A DNA stretch of 7,021 bases from contig BNVT01000065.1 of assembly GCA_025998295.1 (NCBI GenBank), positions 1-7,021 on the forward strand. Direction: 5' to 3'. The stretch comes from Endomicrobiia bacterium (GTDB taxonomy: Bacteria; Elusimicrobiota; Endomicrobiia; Endomicrobiales; Endomicrobiaceae). A program made the position numbers and the translations under genes. Position 1 is the stretch's first letter, and every line of letters begins with the position of its first letter. This document shows positions 1-5,160 of this stretch, in pieces. Below the pieces are notes generated by a model. That model did no database searches. It worked only from the letters and a program-made list of their open reading frames with translations, and had not been told where the DNA came from.

Positions 1-106
1 TTGCATACTAAAGCACCGATTTCGTCTCCTTTTAGACTTTGGCAGTTTTCAAAGCCACTTTCACTTACTGAATGCAATAATCAATAATTAATTCTTTAAT
101 AAGCAT
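1..106 (-). pseudogene. Partial, probably frameshifted gene running off the left edge
   Basis: The minus strand starts with ATG at 106 and reads MLIKELIIDYCIQ before a TAA at 65-67. A second frame, open from position 80 to the window edge, reads SVSESGFENCQSLKGDEIGA. This is a strongly protein-like string with mixed charge and no stop. Joining the two needs one small indel near 68-75, so this looks like the start of a broken gene, or a downstream gene in which only the second frame is used. It lies about 50 nt after the stop of the 106-aa membrane protein and on the same strand, so the two could share a transcript. No clear Shine-Dalgarno site precedes the ATG. I do not recognise the product. 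Confidence 0.3.
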
Positions 107-156
107 ACTAAGTAAACTAAGGAAGAAAGTCACTAGAATACAACCAAACAAATAAA

Positions 157-477
157 CTACCCGATACAATAAGTAACAATTAGATGTTTAACCCACCAAA
201 TAAGTAGTACAACCACGACAGCTGTTAGAATGCATCCTATAAATTTAGCCATTGCGACACCCAGTTTATTGCGAATATAGTAGCCTGCCCTTAGTGCCCA
301 AGTATTTCGCAGATAAATTTGATATCGATGTGCGGTCTGTCGTTTTGAAGACTTAGCTGATCGGTAGACTTTTATCATGTTGATAAGCAGAAAAGTGATA
401 CAAAACAAAAAAAATATTAGCATGATTGTGTTACAGACTCGACCAAAACTTTTAGTAAATAGGACAGGAATAGGCAT
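157..477 (-). CDS. Small two-helix membrane protein, unknown function
   Basis: This 106-aa protein has two clear hydrophobic segments, at about residues 14-36 (IMLIFFLFCITFLLIN) and 78-97 (ILTAVVVVLLIWW). They flank a loop at about 37-77 rich in Lys and Arg. By the positive-inside rule the loop should be cytoplasmic, giving a helical hairpin in the inner membrane. The ATG at 477 is supported by AAAGGAG six bases upstream, one of the best ribosome sites in the window, so I regard the gene as real and intact. There is no signal peptidase site and no catalytic motif. It follows a candidate 47-aa frame by 18 nt. Small two-helix proteins of this size are common in phages and plasmids (holin-like or conjugation accessory proteins), but nothing here identifies one of those roles. 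Confidence 0.7.
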   Translation of the reverse strand: MPIPVLFTKSFGRVCNTIMLIFFLFCITFLLINMIKVYRSAKSSKRQTAHRYQIYLRNTWALRAGYYIRNKLGVAMAKFIGCILTAVVVVLLIWWVKHLIVTYCIG

Positions 478-483
478 TACTTA

Positions 484-490
484 CTCCTTT
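484..490 (-). promoter_or_regulatory. Shine-Dalgarno site of the 106-aa membrane protein
   Basis: The minus strand reads AAAGGAG, separated by six bases from the ATG at 475-477. It fixes the start of the membrane protein. Confidence 0.7.
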
Positions 491-495
491 GGAAT

Positions 496-639
496 TTAAT
501 CTTGCCAAAAAGAAACAGATGCCACTAGTAACACCCCCGATCCAAATGGATTTTGGTTTCTAAAGCCGACATTCTTCCTTTCCACTTCAGATCTTTTGTC
601 CCCCTTATCTATTTCTTTTATTGATTCTCTCCATGACAT
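496..639 (-). CDS. Candidate 47-aa peptide upstream of the membrane protein
   Basis: This frame runs from ATG (637-639) to TAA (496-498) and ends 18 nt before the start of the 106-aa gene, so the two could be cotranslated. The first 30 residues are highly charged (SWRESIKEIDKGDKRSEVER). The end is short and hydrophobic (GVLLVASVSFW). No good Shine-Dalgarno site precedes the ATG. The frame is open a further 8 codons upstream to a TAG and includes a TTG. Its 5' end overlaps another protein-like frame (605-736), so only one of the two may be genuine. Unknown function; judged only from composition and position. Confidence 0.3.
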   Translation of the reverse strand: MSWRESIKEIDKGDKRSEVERKNVGFRNQNPFGSGVLLVASVSFWQD

Positions 640-740
640 TTGCAAGTTTAATTGTTTTGACTATGTCAAAAAGAATAACTGGGGCAATATCAAAAATTGA
701 GCAAATTTCTTTATAACCCTTGGATGTGCAATAGTTTCAT
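605..740 (-). pseudogene. Possible remnant of a small hydrophobic protein
   Basis: From ATG at 738-740 the strand reads MKLLHIQG and then stops at TAA. Removing one G from the GGG run at that point carries the reading into a frame open to TAA at 605-607. That frame includes DIAPVILFDIVKTIKLANVM and ends in a basic tail. The combined product would be about 44 aa. No Shine-Dalgarno site is visible. Its end overlaps the start of the 47-aa frame by 35 nt, as overlapping phage genes often do, but AT-rich DNA also yields hydrophobic frames by chance. Weak call. Confidence 0.2.
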
Positions 741-846
741 TAGTTCAAAGATCATCTGATAGCTAACATATAAAATACATAAAATTACAATAGAAGTACT
801 ATGATACAAAAAAGAAAGCAGTTAGGTCAGATGTAATGATTTAATA

Positions 847-1053
847 TTAATGGGAGCAAAGAAAGCATTGAATAAAAGAGTTAAAGATCGCTTTGCGCAG
901 TAATAATATATAAGATACGACGCAATTATTCTTTATTTTATACCAAACTATATTACCTACTTTGAGGGCTATGGTAAAACAGGTTTTAAAATCGTAGCGC
1001 ACTAAATGGCCAGTTTCAAATTTTCCAGATGTGTTTAAAGGGGTGCAAAGGGC
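847..1053 (-). pseudogene. Stop-bounded 68-codon coding remnant
   Basis: The minus strand is open from after a TAA (1054-1056) to a TAA (847-849). It has protein-like content, for example TSGKFETGHLVRYDFKTCF and LKVGNIVWYKIKNNC. There is no ATG; the only plausible in-frame start is a GTG at VRYD. The same frame upstream is interrupted by TAA, TAG and TGA and then joins the open stretch at 1126-1315, so both may be pieces of one eroded gene. The product is not recognised. The plus strand over the same bases has shorter open pieces (MGAKKALNKRVKDRFAQ at 850-903), so the coding strand is not certain. Confidence 0.25.
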
Positions 1054-1125
1054 TTAAAAAACGTTTGCTATATCAATTAGCTAATAAATTTGTTTATAAC
1101 AGCTATTATTTAATTTAAAAGACAG

Positions 1126-1482
1126 TCAATAAAAGCCATTCAGATGATTCTGTAATAGGCAGATTTTATAAAAGCATCTGCCATTTAAAAAGAAGACAAG
1201 TCTTTGAGCTATCCAATCCAAAGGCACATTCATAATAGTCTCGTCATTTAATAAAGCAGCCACAAAGACGCATTGGCTTTGATGATTAATGCTTTAGTAT
1301 TTTGAATTTCAATCGGTCATTAAGACGCTTTTCTAAGTCATCTGAGCACTTTTTAAGTCTTTGCCTAATTTAATAACCTGAAGGAGAGTGGGTGAGAGCT
1401 GCGGCTATGACGTTGTAGAATCGGCGTCAGTGAGCGGTGGGGAAATTTCGTCTGTGGAAGTCTGACATGATCTTTGATAATG
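1126..1482 (-). pseudogene. Decayed gene with several frame changes, minus strand
   Basis: Protein-like pieces follow one another on this strand. TSTDEISPPLTDADSTTS is followed by a TAG, then PQLSPTLLQVIKLGKDLK in the same frame. A one-base change in an A-run leads to CSDDLEKRLNDRLKFKI. A third frame gives KALIIKANASL, and finally VAALLNDETIMNVPLDWIAQ runs on to a TGA at 1126-1128. Such an ordered relay across frames is what a gene broken by indels looks like. The product is unrecognised. The 5' part lies opposite a 64-codon plus-strand frame starting with GTG at 1437, which is also protein-like, so the strand of that portion is ambiguous. This block is locally less AT-rich than its surroundings. 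Confidence 0.3.
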
Positions 1483-1634
1483 TCACTGGAGCACATAGGG
1501 CGATGGTATTAGTGCTTTGGCGGGTCGGTTTTGAATTAATGGACATGGCCAATAAAGCACTAGATGGGTTCAAATACAAAGTAAACGTATATGGTGTGCT
1601 GGTAAGAGTAAATAATGAACAAAGTATATGAGTT

Positions 1635-2392
1635 GCTAATATAGATACTCGTAACAAAATAGATGTGTTAATACTATATAAAAAGATATAAAGATAGGGA
1701 AACGGAAATTGAAGCTAAATTTATACGATAATTAATTGTGTAGAGTTCTTATGTTTTTGTTTTAAAGAAAACTTACAATGCAAATTGGTTCAAAGTATTT
1801 AAAGAAAGTTAAGGCTTAAGGTTTTTAAAGCTATATAAATATTACACCGTCTCATAGATTTTACGGCTTTTACTACGAGAAATGACACTGCAAAGTCAGA
1901 AAGTAGTTTAAAGCATGTTGGTAGCAAGGGAAGTGTTGCCTTGGCAATTGTCTTTGAAGGTAGGGACTGTAATACAAAAACAGAAGATATATTTTTTAAG
2001 TAACAAAAGAAATGTGTAAGGTTTTTTAAACAAAAGACTATTTTTTAGAACTGATATGGAAGCTACTTGTTTTTGTTTGACAAAAGTCTAATTAGCTTGT
2101 TTAGAAGTAAAATTTTCTCTATGTCTAAAATCTTTGCACTTAAAAACATATAAGATTTAAAGCAATCTATGTTTTAAATTTATAGAGAATTCAGTAAAAA
2201 ACAAAACAAAAAATATCTTTCAAGCTAGCATAGGTAATTTCTAGGTATTAAAACACACAAACAGTATCTTCATCACAACAATATCACAAAAACAGGATCT
2301 ATATACCTTGTTAGATCAAACAGTAAGACAACATCTCTTCTTGTCGCCTTAGTCTTTTTATCTTGGCATTACGCTTTCAGACACTAATTCCT
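1635..2392. other. About 750 bp without an identifiable gene
   Basis: No frame with a start codon and ribosome site was found. Two plus-strand stretches are open without an ATG. One is 1839-2003 (54 codons, containing SKGSVALAIVFEGRD). The other ends at the TAA following TSLLVALVFLSWHYAFRH near 2385. The minus strand opposite the second also reads well (KATRRDVVLLFDLTRYIDP), so strand assignment is not possible. A TTGACA hexamer lies at 2077-2082 but the -10 box after it is poor and no gene follows. It is best described as eroded sequence. Confidence 0.4.
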
Positions 2393-2472
2393 AAAAAAAT
2401 GCAGCCAGCTAACTAATTGACAGACTGTAAAAATATTTAGCAGTATATAGAAACGTTTGTCAGCTGGCTGCA
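2393..2472 (-). terminator. Inverted repeat followed by T7, probable terminator
   Basis: TGCAGCCAGCT (minus strand, 2472-2462) is perfectly complementary to AGCTGGCTGCA (2410-2400), and seven T residues follow at once (2399-2393). The 11-bp stem is GC-rich in otherwise AT-rich DNA. The intervening 51 nt are longer than a usual terminator loop but contain an inner GACA/TGTC match that could extend the stem. The left arm overlaps the last codons and stop of the 65-aa frame. A dispersed inverted repeat or mobile-element end is an alternative explanation. Confidence 0.45.
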
Positions 2473-2657
2473 GACTCACACAATCTTATTTGCCTTCTTT
2501 TAACTTTTTCGGTTGTGTGAAGGTTTGACGCTAAGACAAGGATACTCCAAAAATCAATCAAACTCAACTCCCATAGCATCTTGCTTAACTGTGTCCTTGG
2601 TCTGAATGCAAATTCATCTCTACCTATTTTTACACTTTTTTTATTACTTTGAACCAT
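2460..2657 (-). CDS. Candidate 65-aa protein, unknown
   Basis: This frame runs from ATG at 2655-2657 to TGA at 2460-2462. It has a basic start (SNKKSVKIGRDEFAFRPR), a hydrophobic middle (LIDFWSILVLASN) and a basic end (TTEKVKRRQIRLCESAAS). There is no Shine-Dalgarno site. However, a perfect TATAAT lies about 20 bases upstream and a hairpin with a T-tract overlaps the stop, so promoter, frame and terminator line up as a compact transcription unit. The unit could equally make a small non-coding RNA, with the frame incidental. Not recognised; possibly the end of a decayed gene. Confidence 0.25.
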   Translation of the reverse strand: MVQSNKKSVKIGRDEFAFRPRTQLSKMLWELSLIDFWSILVLASNLHTTEKVKRRQIRLCESAAS

Positions 2658-2675
2658 ACACCACAGCTTTTATAT

Positions 2676-2681
2676 ATTATA
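2676..2681 (-). promoter_or_regulatory. -10 box TATAAT ahead of the 65-aa frame
   Basis: The minus strand reads a consensus TATAAT ending 18 bases before the ATG. The -35 position (about 2699-2704) reads TAAGAA, a poor match, so the promoter is weak or fortuitous. Confidence 0.25.
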
Positions 2682-2826
2682 GCTTTTAGCGTTTAAAATT
2701 CTTAAAAGAATACTCATGCTTTTGGTTTATCTATATTTCGAAGTCTATGTAAACATATAATTATTATAATTAATCGCGTTTTTAAGTACTTTTTCGATGA
2801 TTGGTATTGTTTTAGATGTTTTGGTG

Positions 2827-3213
2827 TTAGTTTTTAATTGTAATTAGTGCTGCGTCAGCTTCTTGCCATTCCTTTATTTTTCTTATCCCTTTTATCAGCC
2901 TTTTCCTTTGTCGCTCTACTTCCTCTTTTAGTTTTTTCATCTCTTTCATAACTTCTTCTATTGCCCGGTCAGCTTCTTCCAATGCCTCCCATGCTTCTTT
3001 CTTTGCCTGTTCAGCATCGCCTTTAGTCTTGTCCAACTCAGCTATTAATTCTTCTTCCACTCTTTGTTGCAACTTATCCATTTTTCTTCTTGCTATCTCA
3101 GCTTCATAAACATATTTACGGAAAAAATCAGTAGTTATCAACGAGAGCTGGCGGTCTTTCCTAGCAAGTTCTTTATTGAGTTTGGCTCCTTCTATTTCAA
3201 CAAAAAGGGACAT
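2827..3213 (-). CDS. Coiled-coil protein overlapping the lipoprotein gene
   Basis: This 128-aa, highly charged protein has no signal peptide. Residues about 36-115 are an almost unbroken amphipathic helix rich in Glu, Lys, Arg and Ala (for example EEVMKEMKKLKEEVERQRK), typical of a long coiled coil. The tail ITIKN is short. The start overlaps the end of the lipoprotein gene by 22 nt, in the -1 frame. AGGGGGA lies nine bases before the ATG and could serve as a modest ribosome site, so coupled translation is plausible. Because composition and helical character continue straight on from the lipoprotein, the pair may once have been a single frame broken near the CCCTTTTTG run. If translated separately, the product should be cytoplasmic. 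No enzymatic motif is present. Confidence 0.55.
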   Translation of the reverse strand: MSLFVEIEGAKLNKELARKDRQLSLITTDFFRKYVYEAEIARRKMDKLQQRVEEELIAELDKTKGDAEQAKKEAWEALEEADRAIEEVMKEMKKLKEEVERQRKRLIKGIRKIKEWQEADAALITIKN

Positions 3214-3869
3214 CTTGCCGCATCCCCCTGTGTCTTCATCACCTGAGCATTATCCATTAAATCCTTATTCTGTTTCTTTATCTGCTCCACTTCATTGGCC
3301 AACTTTTGTCTCTCATCAAGAGTGTATTCATGCCACCAAGCTGCTTGGGCCCTTGCACTAGCAGATTCTTCATTTGCCAATGCAGCTTGTTTATTTGCAA
3401 ATACAGCGTTTTCATTTGCTTGTCTTGCTTTTTCTTCCGCTTCATCTCTTTGTCTCTTTGCAATAGTAACATCTTGATTTGCCCGTCTTGATATTTCTTC
3501 CATCTCATCTTTTTGTCTTGCTAAAACAGCAGCTCTTTCATTTGCCTGTCTTGCTATTGTTTCAAACTCATCTCTTTGTCTATTTGCAATAGCAGCGTCT
3601 TGATTTGCCCGTCTCACTATTTCTTCCAACTCATCTTTTTGTCTAGCTAAAACAGCAGGTCTTTCATTTGATTGCTTTTCCTGCACCCAAACTATATCAT
3701 CTAACGCTACATCCGTTTTCTGCTCATCTGACTCGATTGAAATTCCACCATCTTCAGGGCAATAGCAACTCTTGCACGAACTTAGCATAAGACCAAATAA
3801 AATAATTGCAATTTTTGTTTTTAGAGATGTATTGTTTTTGAATTGACAGTGTGTGAATTTAATCTGCAA
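3192..3869 (-). CDS. Repeat-containing coiled-coil lipoprotein
   Basis: This 225-aa protein has a basic, then hydrophobic N-terminus (KTKIAIILFGLMLSSC) ending in the lipobox L29-S30-S31-C32. That predicts signal peptidase II processing and lipid attachment at Cys32. Cys35 and Cys37 follow closely. After an acidic linker (about 38-66), residues 69-152 form four 21-residue repeats of the type ERPAVLARQKDELEEIVRRAN alternating with QDAAIANRQRDEFETIARQAN. A fifth, degenerate copy follows. Twenty-one residues are exactly three heptads, so an extended coiled coil is expected. This architecture suggests a cell-envelope tether or structural lipoprotein; there are no catalytic motifs and I do not recognise the family. 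The start is TTG at 3869. An ATT two codons downstream sits better with the AAGGTGG site, so initiation is uncertain. The C-terminus overlaps the next coiled-coil gene. Confidence 0.7.
   Translation of the reverse strand: MQIKFTHCQFKNNTSLKTKIAIILFGLMLSSCKSCYCPEDGGISIESDEQKTDVALDDIVWVQEKQSNERPAVLARQKDELEEIVRRANQDAAIANRQRDEFETIARQANERAAVLARQKDEMEEISRRANQDVTIAKRQRDEAEEKARQANENAVFANKQAALANEESASARAQAAWWHEYTLDERQKLANEVEQIKKQNKDLMDNAQVMKTQGDAARCPFLLK
3414..3665 (-). repeat. Two tandem 126-bp units inside the lipoprotein gene
   Basis: Copies at 3540-3665 and 3414-3539 align without gaps. By hand I count 18 mismatches in 126 bases. Each unit encodes two related 21-residue repeats (42 aa), so the array is four repeats at protein level. 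Changing the copy number would keep the frame and the heptad register. Confidence 0.85.
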
Positions 3870-3870
3870 C

Positions 3871-3906
3871 CACCTTGTATTTATAGTTATTTACATATCC
3901 ATTATA
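3871..3906 (-). promoter_or_regulatory. -10 box and Shine-Dalgarno site of the lipoprotein gene
   Basis: A consensus TATAAT is on the minus strand at 3906-3901. The ribosome-binding-like AAGGTGG (about 3877-3871) lies about 24 bases further on and directly abuts the TTG at 3869. This predicts a very short leader. No good -35 hexamer lies 16-19 bases before the TATAAT. The AAGGTGG spacing to TTG is too short for normal initiation, whereas the in-frame ATT at 3863 has about six bases. Confidence 0.4.
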
Positions 3907-3933
3907 ATACATTACTTTAAAGGTTTTGGCTAA

Positions 3934-4149
3934 TACCTTTGGTGTCATCCTAGGCTATTATATAAGGATTTAGTTGCATTATTCTTAGTGTTGCAACTAT
4001 TTATGGATTAAACGGTCGGCTACTTACAGGATCTCTCTGCTAAAAAACTTTTTATAAACCTAGTAATCTCTAATGGGGGGGGCAACTATAAGCATCAACT
4101 TACGCAAATCATTCCTTTATACACGTCTTGTAAACTTTTACGTAATTAG
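3934..4149 (+). pseudogene. Open plus-strand stretch with one internal stop
   Basis: One frame reads LLYKDLVALFLVLQLFMD, then a TAA (4009-4011), then VGYLQDLSAKKLFINLVISN and on through NGGGNYKHQL to a TAG at 4147-4149. Apart from the single stop the frame holds for 72 codons and has ordinary amino-acid composition. It contains a G8 run (4075-4082) that encodes Gly residues in this frame. There is no ribosome site or convincing start. It is read divergently from the lipoprotein gene, whose promoter region adjoins it. I do not recognise the product, and it may be a fragment of a dispersed repeat rather than a gene. Confidence 0.22.
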
Positions 4150-4237
4150 AACAATATAAAACTTTAGGAACTTCATTTAAATACCAGTAGAGAATTATTT
4201 CCTAGAAATTTTACACTTCATGAGTCTTGATCTTTAA

Positions 4238-4384
4238 GACCTAATAACCAGACTTGAGGCTTGTTTGGAGGGGTCTAAACATTGCTCCTGTCACATCAGT
4301 ACTATTCCTTCCAAGTTAGAAAACAGTCAGACAGCACCTTCGGTTACATGTCATGCTAGACGCTTTGAACAACTAGGTGAATGA
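4238..4384 (+). pseudogene. Open plus-strand stretch of 48 codons, probable remnant
   Basis: From just after a TAA (4235-4237) to a TGA (4382-4384) the plus strand reads continuously, including LITRLEACLEGSKHCSCHIS and IPSKLENSQTAPSVTCHARR. In the same frame, immediately before the TAA, stands ATG-AGT-CTT-GAT-CTT (MSLDL), so a single nonsense change could have split a gene of about 54 codons. The opposite strand is also nearly open, broken only by TGA codons. This can happen when the source is a conserved non-coding element rather than a protein gene. Unknown function. Confidence 0.22.
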
Positions 4385-4445
4385 CTTTCTTAGTATAATA
4401 TGTTTGAATCTTTCCTTCAATGTTATGCTGTTACTATAAGACAAT

Positions 4446-4887
4446 TTAATACATTTTAGCATTTTGAGCTTTGTCATACAAAAAGCTTCCACGGCCTTTG
4501 CTCTCCCTTAAAACACCATTTTCTCTATGAGACTGATATGTATCAACTATCATCTCTATAACAACATTTTGTTTGTCGTTTGACTTGGATGGTACATATC
4601 TATATTTTGTTATGTAGGTCGTTTTCATAATTACTGCATCAGCAGCTACGTATGCATTAATTGGCCTCATATTATCTTTTGATTCTAATATTAAAACTTC
4701 AGCAGGAAGTTGTTTACATTCATTTTATAAAACTAATCTCATTTTCTTCTTTCAAAGCCCATTCTATATATATTCGTCACCATCAATGCTATATCGATTT
4801 TGCAGAATACCTCGGCTAATCTTTTATATTACTCTTTTCACTCTGGCTTTCATCCACCAACTTTTTATACCCCTTACCAAATGGCAT
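4446..4887 (-). pseudogene. 145-aa gene broken by three run-length frameshifts, unknown product
   Basis: The start is ATG at 4885-4887, preceded by GTGAGGTAGAT. The reading is MPFGKGYKKLVDESQSEKSN. An extra A in the A4 run at 4822-4825 shifts to ISRGILQNRYSIDGDEYI. An extra TA in the TA repeat at about 4765-4772 shifts to EWALKEENEISFI. An extra A in the A4 run at 4723-4726 shifts to the final long frame NECKQLPAEVLILESKDN and onward to TAA at 4446. Removing these four bases leaves 438 nt, exactly 146 codons including the stop. This internal consistency strongly supports one ancestral gene. The restored protein is soluble, without membrane segments or motifs I recognise. It sits downstream of the helicase on the same strand, so a replication-module or other phage early gene is likely by context only. 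Confidence 0.6.
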
Positions 4888-5037
4888 ATCTACCTCACTG
4901 TTAGTTTGTTGTTATACAACTTTAGACTACTTTTGTTATTTTTTATTTTGATTGAACATAAAACTTTTCTGTTGTTTTATCCAACTTATCTTTAAACGGC
5001 GGTAATTTCTCAGTTAAATGAAGGAAAAACATTAAAT

Positions 5038-5044
5038 GAGGAGG
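5038..5044 (+). promoter_or_regulatory. GAGGAGG ribosome-binding-like site
   Basis: A near-perfect Shine-Dalgarno sequence on the plus strand, eight bases before a TTG at 5053. It is the main support for the 35-aa peptide and could be fortuitous. Confidence 0.3.
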
Positions 5045-5052
5045 CAATAAAG

Positions 5053-5160
5053 TTGGTATTGCTACTTTTTGTTTTTCTCATCCTTTTAATTTTCCTGACT
5101 TTAGGAGATTTAACTATCTCTGCTTATAGTAAAAACCCTTTTTCAATTTCCTCAAAATAA
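5053..5160 (+). CDS. Candidate 35-aa single-helix membrane peptide, convergent with the helicase
   Basis: From TTG at 5053 to TAA at 5158-5160 the plus strand encodes a peptide that opens with about 18 hydrophobic residues (VLLLFVFLILLIFLTLG) and closes with a polar tail (SAYSKNPFSISSK). GAGGAGG lies eight bases before the TTG. The frame is also open upstream to 4996 (SQLNEGKTLNEEAIK), so it may instead be the tail of a longer lost gene. The last 37 bases overlap the 3' end of the helicase gene in antisense. Size and layout resemble small hydrophobic type I toxin peptides, but antisense strands of AT-rich genes often give hydrophobic frames, so this is tentative. Confidence 0.22.
   Translation: MVLLLFVFLILLIFLTLGDLTISAYSKNPFSISSK

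Noticed and set aside
3..111. Direct repeat GCATACTAA at 3-11 and 103-111
   Set aside because: Nine AT-rich bases repeated once within 110 bp can occur by chance and mark no recognisable boundary.
1437..1634. 64-codon plus-strand frame starting with GTG (KSDMIFDNVTGAHRAM...)
   Set aside because: It is protein-like, but there is no ribosome site and stops lie immediately upstream. The opposite strand belongs to a longer relay of coding-like fragments. The strand remains ambiguous, so it is not listed as a gene.
1427..1657. 76-codon minus-strand frame (MLRVSILATHIL...)
   Set aside because: It lies opposite the equally plausible plus-strand frame and in a different frame from the fragments at 1126-1482. 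It may supply the 5' part of that decayed gene, but this cannot be shown.
2077..2112. TTGACA hexamer considered as a plus-strand promoter
   Set aside because: The -10 position is a poor match and no gene or RNA structure follows.
3064..3508. Several plus-strand and alternative minus-strand frames within the coiled-coil genes
   Set aside because: Shadows of the strongly biased, repetitive Glu/Lys/Ala/Gln codons of the lipoprotein and coiled-coil genes.
4786..4995. Hydrophobic 69-aa plus-strand frame
   Set aside because: Largely antisense to the 145-aa pseudogene and its upstream region. The hydrophobicity is what the complement of a Lys-rich AT-rich stretch gives, and no ribosome site is present.
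5010..5081. 23-aa minus-strand frame just after the helicase (MRKTKSSNTNF...)
   Set aside because: AGGA lies upstream and the composition is acceptable, but it is very short and overlaps the better-supported plus-strand TTG frame. There is no independent evidence.
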